Source of the DNA: Cinnamomum chago
Lineage: Eukaryota; Streptophyta; Magnoliopsida; Laurales; Lauraceae
Direction: 5' to 3'
NCBI GenBank assembly: GCA_038049695.1
Contig: CP142453.1
Location: 132,854,001 to 132,918,000, forward strand
DNA length: 64,000 nt
Shown one piece after another: positions 34,736 to 46,799 of this stretch. A model generated the notes under the pieces. That model saw nothing but the letters and a program-made list of their open reading frames with translations. It did no database searches and was not told where the DNA came from. The first letter of the stretch is position 1, and the number at the start of each line of letters is the position of its first letter. A program made the translations under genes and the position numbers.

Positions 34736-36363
34736 ATGTCTTGGACTACCCTTCTCTGGGTGCTGTCAATAGGTGTCTTTTTCTTTGCATATCTCCTGCG
34801 TGCAGTGAGAGGCAAATGGGTCATAAAAAGCAAGTCCATGTTGCCTCCTGGGCCCCCAGGACTTCCCATTCTAGGGAACCTTCACATGTTGGGTGAGCTC
34901 CCTCACCATGACCTCTACAGGCTAGCCAAGGAGTATGGACCCATAATGTACTTGCGCCTCTGCTTCGTCCCCACCATCGTTGTATCATCCCCCCAAGCAG
35001 CCCAACAGTTCTTGCAGACCCATGATCTCATCTTCGCCACCAGGCCCGTCACAGAGGCCTCAAAGTACATGTCCTACGAGCACAAGAACATGTCCTTCAA
35101 TGTGTATGGGCCTTACTGGCGCAGCGTTCGCAAGTTGTGCACGTTAGAGTTGCTTAGCAACCGAAAGATTGATCAATTCAAGCCCATGAGAAGAGAAGAA
35201 CTAGGCATCATTATTGGGTCAATAAAAGATATGGCCAAGGCCCGTGTTGCCGTGGACCTCAGTGCAAAGGTGGCTTCTCTCACTGCAAACATGATATGCC
35301 TAATGGTATTTGGCAGGAAGTACATGGATGAGGACCTTGATGAAAGAGGGTTCAAAGGAGTCATGGATGAGGGGATGATCCTAGCCGCGGCCTTCAATGT
35401 AGCGGATTACATCCCTTTCATTGGGCCACTTGACCTTCAAGGGCTAAATCGCCGCATGAAGGCCTTCAGTAAGGTGTTTGATGCTTTCTTCGAAAACATC
35501 ATCAACGAACATGAGAAAAACAGGGAGAGGGGGCATCAGAGGGACTTTGTTGTCGTCTTGTTGGGCCTCAAGGAGTCCAATGATACCGATTTACAGCTCG
35601 ACCGACCCCATATCAAAGCCATCATCTTGGTAGGGGAACACAAAATACTAACACTTCATTCATAATCAAAATTAAAGATATGGGGATTTGTTTGACACAC
35701 TTAGCTATCAATTGTCCCTTTTTCTTTTTGTAGGATATGCTTGCAGCTGGCATGGACACATCATCGACCGCAATTGAATGGGCCCTCTCAGACATGTTGA
35801 AGCACCCACAAGTCTTGAAGAAGGTCCAGGAAGAGTTGGAGAGGGTGGTGGGCCTAGAGAGGATGGTGGAGGAATCAGACCTGGCCAACTTAGACTACTT
35901 TGACATGGTGGTGAAGGAAAGCATGAGGCTTCACCCTGTAGGCCCATTGCTCATCCCCCATGAGGCCATGGAGGACTGCACAGTTAATGGCTTCCACATA
36001 CCTAAAAAAGCACGCGTCATTATAAATGTTTGGGCAATCGGGCAGGACCCTGAAGTGTGGCCTAACCCCCAAGAATTCATCCCGGAGAGATTTGCAGGTA
36101 ACAATATAGACGTTAGGGGCCGCGATTTCCAACTCCTTCCTTTTGGGTCAGGACGCAGAGGTTGCCCTGGTCTGCAGTTGGGTCTCACCGTGGTTCGGTT
36201 GGTGTTGGCACAATTAGTGCATTGTTTTGATTGGGAGCTCCCAGATGGTTTGCACCCCAGCAATCTGGACATGAGCGAGAAGTTTAGCCTTGTTGTGCAC
36301 AGGGCCAATCATCTGTTGGCAATTCCAACTTATCGCCTTTGTGATTGTACTCTTAGCCAATGA
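34736..36363 (+). CDS. Cytochrome P450, CYP71 clan (CYP71AU/CYP736A-like), copy 1
   Basis: A membrane-bound haem mono-oxygenase of the ER that would use O2 and NADPH-P450 reductase to hydroxylate a small metabolite; the substrate cannot be read from sequence. Exons 34736-35629 and 35734-36363 (GT-AG, phase 0) give 507 residues, the family's usual length and its usual single intron. Seen: N-terminal membrane anchor (about 3-24), proline-rich hinge [12 protein letters not shown] (36-47), I-helix AGMDTS (303-308), ExxR at 360-363 (ESMR), PERF at 415-418 and the haem loop [10 protein letters not shown] with Cys 442. Differences from copies 2 and 3 include I158, A219, V273 (Asp in the others) and T310. 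V273 lies in the otherwise conserved DFVDVLL segment. No stop or frameshift is present. Confidence 0.93.
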
Positions 36364-37515
36364 TGCAAGGGATCGATGGTTATTGGTTGTAATCTCTTAC
36401 AACATTTTTTAGGGAGTGTATCAGAATTCTAAAAAGATCCAACTTTTAATTTCAAATTCTGCTATCATATGAATGATTTTATATATAAAAAAATTCCTTG
36501 CATTGAAGTTAGATAATATCCTTTTGGAAGACCAACATCCCAAGTCTAATAGAAGACAACAAAGTTCTCCTGTATCTGGTGTTGAAAGTGCCCCACAAGC
36601 TTTGTCCCATTCTAATTTTTCAGAAGTTGTAGTTTACTGCTCACAGCTTTTTCAGTAGAGACCCAGCATAGTTTTTTTTTTTTTTTCTTCCTTTGTTTTA
36701 ACCGTTGCTGAAAGAGACAAATCCTTTGTAAGTGTTTGTAAGGTGTTGATGTCAGCTGACATCTGATTTCACCTATGTGAGGTGCACGTATGTGCAGAAC
36801 TCACTCAAAGGAGGGGACTGGGAGACCTGGTCCCAACTATTTTAAGATAAGCTACATGATTTATGCTTCTCCATTTGGGTCTACCTTACGTTAAATCCTT
36901 AGATAAGTTGCACTTCTTCAGATCTATCTTTACTACTTTCATACTAGTCTTGTTTGACCTGCTCCTTTCCTTGAGGGAAGGTAAGCCTACATATACAAAA
37001 AAATTCCTTGCTGGCACTATCTAAATTGAGCCTCTCTAAATTTGCCTGCAAGGTTGGTTTTACGGAGAATTTGCTTCTATAATGATGAAATCGCCAATGC
37101 CTGAGGTCTTGTGACTTCAAAGATTGTGGAGGGAGTTTATTATTCCAGTGGGTGTAGTATGGTTGCAGTAAGTACGAGGAGAGGAACAAAATTGAGAATT
37201 TGTTTACCTATACAACCAAACTTAATTTGATCAGTGGTTGGTTCATGGAAACTCTAGAGGGTGCAATGCATAGCAAGAACAGGAATCACTCTAGGGAGGT
37301 CAGGCTATATTACCCTGATGTAAAATGTCCAAGAACTACACAACACACTCAACTCTAACAAATTTTAAAGAAGTTACAAAATGAACACATCGACCAGTAC
37401 ACACCAACATGGTTCTTTTTCTCCATGATTGACCATTCATTTGCACAAGAGATGTATTCTGACGCAAGCATGGCCAAAGATATCACTACAGCACCATTTT
37501 CAAGACCAATTCATT
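36364..37515. other. P450 downstream spacer, copy 1
   Basis: Non-coding. It includes the empty Copia site AGTTG at 36906-36910 (filled in copy 2). Short minus-strand frames here are repeated in copy 2 only because the whole block is duplicated. Confidence 0.6.
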
Positions 37516-39428
37516 TCAAAGACCTAAAGAGGAGATGAAAAATAAACAGACAGAGAAGAAGGTTTGAATGAGGGTGAGACCAAGGAGAATGACTGCAGCT
37601 ACCACAGAAAGAACTGCCCATGGAGTGTTGAAGTAGTTGTGTGCCAAAGCTGCCAACCCCACCAATGCCTCTTGGTCTTGCAATACAAGTTCACTCCTGT
37701 GTACATGCCACAAAGGTAATGGTCCAAGAGGTAAAGGCGGGAATGGTTGGAGGCTGCCCTGGTTAGCTTGTTGAAGAGAAGAGACACATCTTCATTGCTG
37801 CCCAACATATGTTCAGTAATGTTTTCACTGTGGAGCAATGCGATTGCGAGGTGTTGATGAGGTAATCAAGGAACAGGAACATGTAGTAAAGAGAGGTTTC
37901 ATATTTGGGCAAAGTCGTTCGAAGGTGATGAGATTTCGAAACTGACACATTGTAAAGGAGTCTGTAAAGGTGACAGGAGGTGTCAGATCCAGTAAAGGAA
38001 GAACCATAGCTCGCTATAGCGAGCGTGGCGGACGGAGGAAGCCCGGTTGGATACGAACTCTGTCTTAGAATTTGAAAAAGGACTTCCTTCCTGATTGTAT
38101 TATTCTTAGAAGTCTTATGCACGGATTTGAGGCTAAATATTGAGTGTTTCTTACAACCCAAAGAGACATAGATTATCTCTCAAGATCTAAATTAGAGATC
38201 TAATTGAGAGAAATCTTCTCTAATGATTTTTTTAAGAGTTTTGTTGCCAAATTCTCTAGAGAGTAAGTTTCTTCTACATCCCTTGTAGAAGATCATCTTC
38301 TTGCGTAAAAGATTTGATGAGTCAAGCACTGGATTGAGTCTTCTGTAATCAATGGTGTGAAGTCGTTGAAGCGTAAAGTAACACAATGTAATTGTAGTTC
38401 TTAGGTAGGGGATATCTAGGGGGAATCTGAGTTTCTTGTAATTGCGAGATTCATAGTGCTTGATTGTTAATCCATTTCGGATATATGATTTTTCACCCGG
38501 TTAGGGTTTTCCACGTTATATTTGGTGTCCTTGTGGTGTGTGCCTTTTGAGTTTATTTTCCGCTGCATACTTCATTATTTTTTGCACACAATTGGATTGT
38601 TTTATTGAGTAGACCAATCTAGAGATCTCATACCAGATCCTTCAAAATCTATGACAAAAGGTGGGTTTTTATCACCCCCATTGTTGAATTCAATGTCCAA
38701 GAGGCTACCCTCTTTCTTCTTGAACTTAATCCCTGCCTCTACGAGCACTATCGCACAAGGGATCATCTATCCATTTCTTCCCTGAATCTTCTTCGAGATG
38801 ACTTGGACAATTGTGTGACCTAGGAAGGAGAAATAAGTAATAAAGATGAAGCAAATGATGGACGGGTTTAGGAGGAAGACGTATTGCAGCCTTCTAATTG
38901 TAGACACTGAGCAAGATGTAAGAAAGAAATTGGGTATGATTGGCCCTCAGTTGCAATGTAAAATATGAGCTCAAGCATGAAGAAAGGGAGCTGGTTTAAT
39001 AGTAAGAGGATATCATACTGTATTTGCGGAACTAGCCAAACCATAGTGGGTACTCGTCCTCTTTATTCTCCTTGAGCCAGAGAAGGAACTCCACTATGAA
39101 GCACCCAATAAAAATTAGCATCTCCACAAACTGCTTGCGTCCAAGTTTGATGCTATTTTCATAGTAGCAGCTTCTGGCCGTCCTCTCCAACAGCTTAATT
39201 CTATCAATGTAGTCCTTCAAATGATAGTTCTCGTTCCCATAGAGGATTGCTTGGACATATCGCCATTTATATATGCTTCTCCATGTCCCTGAGCTTCGTT
39301 TTACCCCAGTGGTAATGCCCAATGGAGGATATCAAGGGCTCATAAAGCCTTGTCCTCAGCTATTTGAAGAAGTGTTTCTGGGACTTATGGGTTGGAAGTT
39401 GTGTGGGGTCATTTCATAATTACAGATT
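37516..39428 (-). pseudogene. DUF247/UPF0481 protein, degenerate, copy 1
   Basis: DUF247 proteins are plant-specific membrane-anchored proteins of unclear role. Reading the minus strand, pieces of one protein appear in order: SIGHYHWGK near 39330, HLKDYIDRIKLLERTARSCY and FVEMLIFIGCFIVEFLL (39032-39250), GSLLDIEFNNG and PPFVIDFEGS (about 38640-38760), KYETSLYYMF and FLDYLINTSQ (about 37860-37900), EDVSLLFNKL (about 37770), and the C-terminal membrane segment NTPWAVLSVVAAVILLGLTL (about 37570-37630). The pieces are in different frames, with stops between them. A 650-bp insertion (37991-38640) splits it, and the Tat LTR at 39429 cuts off its N-terminus. It is certainly non-functional. Confidence 0.88.
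37991..38640. mobile_element. 650-bp insertion in the DUF247 pseudogene, probably Copia-LTR derived
   Basis: The segment is bounded by direct repeats CAGATCC (37984-37990 and 38634-38640), and removing it joins the DUF247 frame. It contains GGGTTTTCCACGTTATA and TTTATTTTCCGCTGCAT, a pair typical of the 3' part of plant Copia LTRs. The ends do not read TG...CA cleanly and the repeat is 7 rather than 5 bases, so the type is uncertain. Confidence 0.5.
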
Positions 39429-40067
39429 TGTGGGGGACCGCTCCCCAATTCCAGGATTATCCCTGGTCTCGGTGTTGAGCCAGCTCAATAGAAGCGCCAG
39501 TTCGGGGAAGCGCGGAGTCCGTCTCGGTGGCCACGCCTACGGGTGTCCACCCCGGTCTCGGTCCTAGCTTGATCTCGGTCTGCTGTCATTCAGCCATAAA
39601 TGCAACTATAAATGCACTGCCATGACGGTGGACGACGACTGACAAGTAGAGTGGGCGCCGGACCTAGATAAGTGGCACGCCTTATCTCAGGGTTACATCC
39701 ACAGGCATAGGGGATGGCCCGATGGGACACTCACTTTTTACCTACCCCCACTCAGGAGAGAAAGTACATACTGATGGGACTTTCATCTCTCCCTAAGGGT
39801 CCACTCCAATGAGACTCCCACGTCTATATAATGCATGGAGAAAAACGACAGGAGGTAAGCAGTAAGCCTGACCTATACTTTTTCTTCCCGATTTCTCTCT
39901 CAGTTACCAAGCTAACTTAGCCATCGGAATGCCCTCGACTACCCACAGCCAGGGGCCCTGACTCTTGTTCTTCCTTTCAGGTCACCGGACGCTGATCCTT
40001 TCCAAGAATCATCAAATTAAGAGTTTAATCCTCTCCAAACTAAGTTCGTAATTTTTAGGCACTTACA
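39429..40067 (+). repeat. Tat-lineage (Retand-like) Gypsy LTR, copy 1
   Basis: A 639-bp LTR starting TGTGGGGGACC and ending GGCACTTACA, followed by a primer-binding site. A TATATAA box lies at 39825-39831. It interrupts the DUF247 pseudogene. No second LTR in the same orientation is present in the unit because the element is cut at the duplication junction. Confidence 0.8.
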
Positions 40068-40069
40068 GT

Positions 40070-40086
40070 TGGCGCCGTCTGTGGGA
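40070..40086 (+). promoter_or_regulatory. Primer-binding site, Tat type, copy 1
   Basis: TGGCGCCGTCTGTGGGA follows the LTR by two bases, the characteristic Tat/Retand primer-binding site. The same site in copy 2 lies at 56790-56806. Confidence 0.85.
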
Positions 40087-40121
40087 ACAGAATCTCTACC
40101 AAAACCAAACCTGCAAAAGCC

Positions 40122-42065
40122 ATGCCTCCAAAAACCAAATACGGCGGCGAGGGATCGTCAAAGTCCCGGAGAGCGTCATCCTTTCCTCCTCCGGAACAAC
40201 CCCCATTTCCACCGTTTTCGCAGCCTCAGCCGCCCCAGCCAGTACCTCCAGTGCTACCTACTGGCGTTCACTCTGCTCTTCTTCCCATTCTGGGTCCAGC
40301 GGAGGTTCCCCCCGTCCAACAGGAGTTGCCAGGGATTCCCCGCCAGAGAAAGTCCGGAGGAAATTTCGGCCCCATGTACACAGAGGGTGTTATCCAGTCG
40401 AATTCCTCATCTCGACCTATGACAACACTCCCCCGGCGTAACGACCGCCATGAGGCTACTCACCCCCTAGATGATCAGCCACCTAGGGGCTCGCAGCGGA
40501 ATGTCTCCCCACCAGATCCTCGACGACGAGGCAAAACCCTTGTCCGAGCAAAATCCCATCACTCTTATCATCGCATTCACAATGACGATCAGTCCTTTCA
40601 TCGGGCCCATGGAGGAGAAGACGACCCCCTGCTTGATGAGCTCGATGCCCAGAATCGGGTCCTCCAAGAGAAAGAGGAGTTGATTCGTCGTCTCCGAGAG
40701 CAGCTTGAGGCAAATGATAGAAGAACTCTTGCTCCACCTCCCAGGCGACAGCAACACCGTTCGGACAGCCGGGACTTGAGACAGGTCCTCAACGACAGAA
40801 GACGAAATCGCTGCGAAGAAGAAGGCTCAAGCAGCAGCTATCTGCGTAGCAATCTCGGGGGGTCGCGTCGCGAGCCAGAATCCCCGAGGCCAGAGAACAT
40901 GACGGGCCTGAGGGAGCTGCTCGACCACTATGTAAAACAAGAGGTCCAGGCCCGGATGACCAAGATCGGCTTCTCCCGAGACCAATCAGAGGCGTGTGAT
41001 GCAGAAGACCAGGGCATGTCCCCCTTCTCCCAGGAAATAAAAGACTTCTCTCTCCCCGAGAGATTTAGCGTGCCGAGGTTCGTCCTCTATGACGGGACCT
41101 CGGATCCAAAAGCGCACCTATGACATTTCACTCAGCGGATGTCGGTGTGGGGAGATGTCGGCCACCTTAACTATAGGGTCTTTTCCTCCAGTCTAGGTGA
41201 CCTCCCACTCCGATGGTTCTGCGCGCTCCCTCCTGGATCGGTCTCGAGTTGGCGGCAGCTCCGAAGCTCCTTCGTTGAGAAGTTCCAAGCGCACCGTGTC
41301 ATCCCGAAGACGGGTGGCAACCTCATGGCGATCCGTATGAAGGACAGTGAGAGCATTATTGCGTTCACCAGGAGATTCTGGACGATCTATAGCTAGATCA
41401 CGGACGCTAAGGACGGCATCGCCATCATGTGTTTTCGGCAGGCGTTGCTCTTAGGCAATGAGCTCCGCAGAGACCTGGTCCAGACCCCCGTGACCACAAT
41501 GAAGGCGCTAATGGCCAGGGTGAATCAGTACATCGAACAGGAGGAGGACGAAGCTCATGGCAAGGAGCGGTTCGGCCTCTCGCAGAAGGGCCAAACCTCC
41601 AAAGGAGAGGGGACGTTCCCCAAGCAGAGGCCAGATAAATGGAGGGCCACCGCCAGTTCGGCAACCTTCTCCACCTCGATCTTTGGCAGCAGCAAGAGAC
41701 CAAAGTTCAATCCTACCAGGCCGGCCGGAGATCCTTACAGGGCCGTCAATGTTATCTTTAAAGAGCCCATTTACAGACTCTTAGGCAAGATCAAAGCAGA
41801 ACCTTACTTCCAGTGGCCACAGCCGATGAAGGGCGACCCATCTACCCGAGACCGGAGCAAGAATTGTTCTTACCATAAGCAACACGGGCACATGACTGAG
41901 GACTGCATGACCCTGAAGTCCCACCTCGAGAAGCTCGTCAGGAATGGACACCTTCGGGAGTATATCAAAGAAGGAGAAATGATCAACCAGGCTCAGCAGC
42001 GCGCTCCACCACCTCCACCCGATGATGATCAAGACAGCGACGGGCCAGTGGGTAACCAGAAATGA
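40122..42065 (+). pseudogene. Tat-lineage gag, copy 1, two internal stops, cut at the junction
   Basis: One frame from ATG 40122 encodes a proline-rich N-terminus, a coiled-coil stretch (LQEKEELIRRLREQL), the retrotransposon gag core (ALPPGSVSSWRQLRSSFVEK) and a zinc-knuckle-like CSYHKQHGHMTEDC. It is interrupted by TGA at 41121-41123, shared with copy 2, and TAG at 41394-41396, unique to copy 1. The frame runs a few codons past the duplication junction at 42051 and stops at 42065, so its last residues (NQK) come from the next unit. Protease and all of pol are missing. Confidence 0.88.
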
Positions 42066-42470
42066 CTCTCTTATTTCATAGAAATTGAATTGGGGTTGGA
42101 AATAAAAATCCAATCATCACCTTAGTAATTCAAATCCTATAAAAGTCAATCTTTTCGTCTACATCTCTACCTCCCCTCACCTTATATCCTACATACCTTA
42201 CCCTTTTAATACTTTTTCGGTGAAGCTCGTTTTACCCTGACTTCCTTTGTATTTAATTTTATGTATTCTATGCAAACATATGGGCCCTAAAGGTACATAA
42301 GCTCTCTGTTATAATGAAATCATCTTGTCCGTGATTAGCTATTAGTTGTGATATTGGTTATTGCTTAACTAATAGGTAGTATAATACATGAATAAAAACT
42401 TCTTCTTTTTTTTCACTTTTCCTTCCTTTATACAAGAATCATTATATGTTTTATTAATTTCCTTCTACAA

Positions 42471-42502
<32 letters not shown>

Positions 42503-45004
42503 AGCCTATTTTATAACTCTACCTTTGGGCCTAATCACCAAAATATCATGAGAATTATTCACTAGTCTCTTGGTTTTAGAATTTGTTTTAGCATACTCAT
42601 TTTTTTGTCAAAATATATTCAACAAATGAAAAACATGGCCCTCTTTGATGAGAAATTATGTATTTGATATTCTTTGACTTATTAAGAGAGTGGGGTGGGT
42701 GGGTTAACTAGGAGTGGTATTTTTTACCTGACCCAACCTGCCAAAGCAACCTAAACTGAACCCACCAATTCTAAGTTTAGGCGCCCATTTTTGTGTTGGG
42801 TTTAAGTTGGCATTTTTTTATGTGATTTACAAAATGTTGGATTCGGGTTGAGTCCATTCTTACTATTCACTATGCCGGCCCGGGCTGACTCAAATAATGG
42901 CAATGTGATGACCAAACCAACCTGAAATTGATTTCACAATTTCATGGTTTTGGTTGACCCCTTAACTTTCAGTTTGGATTTGTATTAAGAAATTTAACTT
43001 GATTGATAAATGGGATTCAAATTGAGCCTATGCATATTTATTCACTATGCTAAACCCAACTGATCCATTATCTAATTGAAGTGATATATTGGCCGTGAGG
43101 GTAGCAATGGATCCGGTCGGATTGACTTTTGACAAGAACTATGGGCAATATCTATAGGTTTAATTCGAACTTGATCCTTTCTTAGTTGGGTTGTTGGGAA
43201 TTTCTACATGAACTTACTCCAAAGTTAAAATATTGGGTTTTGTTTGTTGTGGGTCATAGTGCAATTAGTCAAACTGGATCAGGTTGGCGGGTCAAAAAAT
43301 ATTAGCATAAACCCAACCCAAAATAAAATGGGTTAACCCAAAGGTTGAATTGCTGGAATGGGTTGGATTGGATTGTCAGGTCGAAGTCAAGGATTGTGGC
43401 CCCTTAATTGGACCCTCAAAATGTTACCATGCCGATATTAATTTGGAAACTTTAATCTTGAAAGTTAAAGAATAATAGACATTTTTACCAGATACTTACC
43501 CTTGCAAATCATGAGTGTTGCCCGGCCCAATAAGTATGTGAGAAATTCAAAAGACCTAATTTACCAACACAGCCCATCTGGTAGGCAAGAACCAACAGAA
43601 GAAAGAGCTGTAAAAATTGGCTGGATCAGGGATGGATTTTCAATTAAGTAATCATGCTGAGCCTAATTGAATCCTAATCCTAGGCTCTGTCTATTGATTA
43701 GGATTGCACATGTATTGGCTGAAGCAAGCCTAGACCCTGGACATCCAGTTAGGAGGGTGATGTTTAGCCCAAAGCAAGGTTGGCTTTGGCCAGGCCCAGG
43801 TTGGCCCAGCTAAGTACAACCCCACTATTGATAGCCATGGGCATGTTTTTGTGCACCAACCTTTTGTGCCAATCTTTTTCACGGTGATTTCATTTTATCT
43901 TGAGATTAAAACTGATTTTCTACACTTCATTCTCAATTACTTGTTGTCATGAAATATTTTCCATAAATCTGTTCTTTTGTGAAATCCTACCTCTGGATTC
44001 CAAAGTTTGGATTTTGCCAAGGATTGTAGAGAATAATTTCACCTTAAGCAAAAAAAAAAAAAAAAAGTGCATAAAATGGAAATATGAAATAACAAAAAAA
44101 AAATAAAAAATCACTCTCTCTTTAAGATTTGTTTGTGCAATGAGAGGATTCCACACTCAGTGGAATCTTGTAATAATAGAAGAGAGGAATTTTGCATTCC
44201 CATACCTCGCATTGGAAATCAAAATCTTCTCTCTATTGAAGAAAATAAGTTTTTTTTTTCTAGTTTTGAAACATAAATGTGTCACACCAAATATGAGCTT
44301 TATGAATTCAGTTCAAAAGGTCAAACCAATTTTCTCCCTGTCATAAAATTCTCCCATCACACAAATGCACCATTTGAAACTAATTTTATTTTCCGGAAAA
44401 TTTTTTCATGCCAACATATTCTCAGGTTAAAAGAAAATCCTCTACTCCCTAAAAAATGGGCTGTTTTGCAAAAAAAAAAAAGGTGACTTTTAGCGGCTTA
44501 AAAAGATCTATAGCGGTGGAAGTTTTTTTCCGCAGCTCAAAGTTCCATTTCTAGCTCCTCTTATGTCTAAGAGTTTCCGCCTATTTTAGCAACAAAAATT
44601 TGAATATATGAGACTTCTAAAAGTAACAATGTTTTAGCCTCCGCTCGGGCGGGCCTAGGTGTTATAACATGAGTGTGATCGCACCTGGTTTGAGAAAATT
44701 TTAAAATAATACTTAAATTCTTTTATTCTTTTATTTTACTTCTTAACTTGTTCATTTCCCGCACCACCCAAATGAAAATCTTAAGTCCGGCCCCCACTGT
44801 TAGAATTTTTGATTCTCTGTGAAGGCAGGGCCCATCACTGTCAATCCACAAATGACAATTAAGCGGCTGCCTCATCATATCTTCTCTACCAACAAGAAAG
44901 AAAAATTACCCTCCTGCTAACAAGAAGGAACAATACATGACTAAGCTCCAAAAACCATATCATCAAGTCGTTAATACCAAACACTAGAAGAGATTCCTTG
45001 ACAG
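42052..45004. other. P450 upstream region, copy 2
   Basis: Counterpart of 31600-34590. A GAAA microsatellite (about 42473-42501) is longer than in copy 1, and the poly(G) run is absent. Confidence 0.7.
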
Positions 45005-45005
<1 letters not shown>

Positions 45006-45053
<48 letters not shown>

Positions 45054-45071
45054 AGTTAGCAGTATATATAT
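45006..45071 (+). promoter_or_regulatory. P450 copy 2 core promoter: long CT microsatellite and TATA box
   Basis: An uninterrupted CT run of 45 bases (45006-45050) precedes TATATATAT at 45063-45071. It is about twice as long as the tract in copy 1. Confidence 0.65.
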
Positions 45072-45171
45072 GTAGGCATGGAAAATGCAAAAACCAAGGT
45101 TAAGATAACAGAAGTGTAGTTCCTGTTTAAATGCCAAAGTGGCGTTGAGCTTTCCCAGTTGAAATTCCACC

Positions 45172-46799
45172 ATGTCTTGGACTACCCTTCTCTGGGTGCT
45201 GTCAATAGGTGTCTTTTTCTTTGCATATCTCCTGCGTGCAGTGAGAGGCAAATGGGTCATAAAATGCAAGTCCATGTTGCCTCCTGGGCCCCCAGGACTT
45301 CCCATTCTAGGGAACCTTCACATGTTGGGTGAGCTCCCTCACCATGACCTCTACAGGCTAGCCAAGGAGTATGGACCCATAATGTACTTGCGCCTCTGCT
45401 TCGTCCCCACCATCGTTGTATCATCCCCCCAAGCAGCTCAACAGTTCTTGCAGACCCATGATCTCATCTTCGCCACCAGGCCCGTCACAGAGGCCTCAAA
45501 GTACATGTCCTACGAGCACAAGAACATGTCCTTCAATGTGTATGGGCCTTACTGGCGCAGCGTTCGCAAGTTGTGCACGTTAGAGTTGCTTAGCAACCGA
45601 AAGATTGATCAATTCAAGCCCATGAGGAGAGAAGAACTAGGCCTCATTATTGGGTCAATAAAAGATATGGCCAAGGCCCGTGTTGCCGTGGACCTCAGTG
45701 CAAAGGTGGCTTCTCTCACTGCAAACATGATATGCCTAATGGTATTTGGCAGGAAGTACATGGATGAGGACCTTGATGAAAGAGGGTTCAAAGGAGTCAT
45801 GGATGAGGGGATGATCCTAGCCGCGTCCTTCAATGTAGCGGATTACATCCCTTTCATTGGGCCACTTGACCTTCAAGGGCTAAATCGCCGCATGAAGGCC
45901 TTCAGTAAGGTGTTTGATGCTTTCTTCGAAAACATCATCAACGAACATGAGAAAAACAGGGAGAGGGGGCATCAGAGGGACTTTGTTGACGTCTTGTTGG
46001 GCCTCAAGGAGTCCAATGATACCGATTTACAGCTCGACCGACCCCATATCAAAGCCATCATCTTGGTAGGGGAACACAAAATACTAACACTTCATTCATA
46101 ATCAAAATTAAAGATATGGGGATTTGTTTGACACACTTAGCTATCAATTGTCCCTTTTTCATTTTGTAGGATATGCTTGCAGCTGGCATGGACACATCAT
46201 CGGCCGCAATTGAATGGGCCCTCTCAGACATGTTGAAGCACCCACAAGTCTTGAAGAAGGTCCAGGAAGAGTTGGAGAGGGTGGTGGGCCTAGAGAGGAT
46301 GGTGGAGGAATCAGACCTGGCCAACTTAGACTACTTTGACATGGTGGTGAAGGAAAGCATGAGGCTTCACCCTGTAGGCCCATTGCTCATCCCCCATGAG
46401 GCCATGGAGGACTGCACAGTTAATGGCTTCCACATACCTAAAAAAGCACGCGTCATTATAAATGTTTGGGCAATCGGGCAGGACCCTGAAGTGTGGCCTA
46501 ACCCCCAAGAATTCATCCCGGAGAGATTTGCAGGTAACAATATAGACGTTAGGGGCCGCGATTTCCAACTCCTTCCTTTTGGGTCAGGACGCAGAGGTTG
46601 CCCTGGTCTGCAGTTGGGTCTCACCGTGGTTCGGTTGGTGTTGGCACAATTGGTGCATTGTTTTGATTGGGAGCTCCCAGATGGTTTGCACCCCAGCAAT
46701 CTGGACATGAGCGAGAAGTTTAGCCTTGTTGTGCACAGGGCCAATCATCTGTTGGCAATTCCAACTTATCGCCTTTGTGATTGTACTCTTAGCCAATGA
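45172..46799 (+). CDS. Cytochrome P450, CYP71 clan (CYP71AU/CYP736A-like), copy 2
   Basis: Exons 45172-46065 and 46170-46799 encode 507 residues with all P450 motifs intact: hinge, AGMDTS, ESMR, PERF and the Cys 442 haem loop. It differs from copy 1 at a handful of sites (C32, L158, S219, D273, A310); at D273, S219 and L158 it agrees with copy 3, so copy 1 is the odd one there. C32, just after the membrane anchor, is unique to this copy. The intron is conserved. The Copia element sits 558 bases beyond the stop codon, downstream and in the same orientation, so it may affect the 3' end or chromatin state but not the reading frame. Confidence 0.93.

Larger units (their letters stand above)
31600..42051 (+). 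repeat. Tandem segmental duplication, copy 1 (10.45 kb)
   Basis: Homology with copies 2 and 3 begins at GTAACCAGAAATGACTC (31600) and runs through the P450 gene, the broken DUF247 gene and the Tat LTR-gag segment to 42051, where copy 2 starts. Minor indels, a G-run and point differences separate the copies. Confidence 0.95.

Noticed and set aside
35931..36308. Long antisense open frame (125 codons) over P450 exon 2, conserved in all copies
   Set aside because: It is conserved only because the sense strand is duplicated; no domain and no independent codon pattern.
36944..37189. Minus-strand open frame repeated in copies 1 and 2
   Set aside because: Repeated through the segmental duplication; no recognisable protein and no start context.
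40467..40757. Antisense and overlapping open frames in the Tat gag
   Set aside because: Shadows of the GC-rich gag frame.
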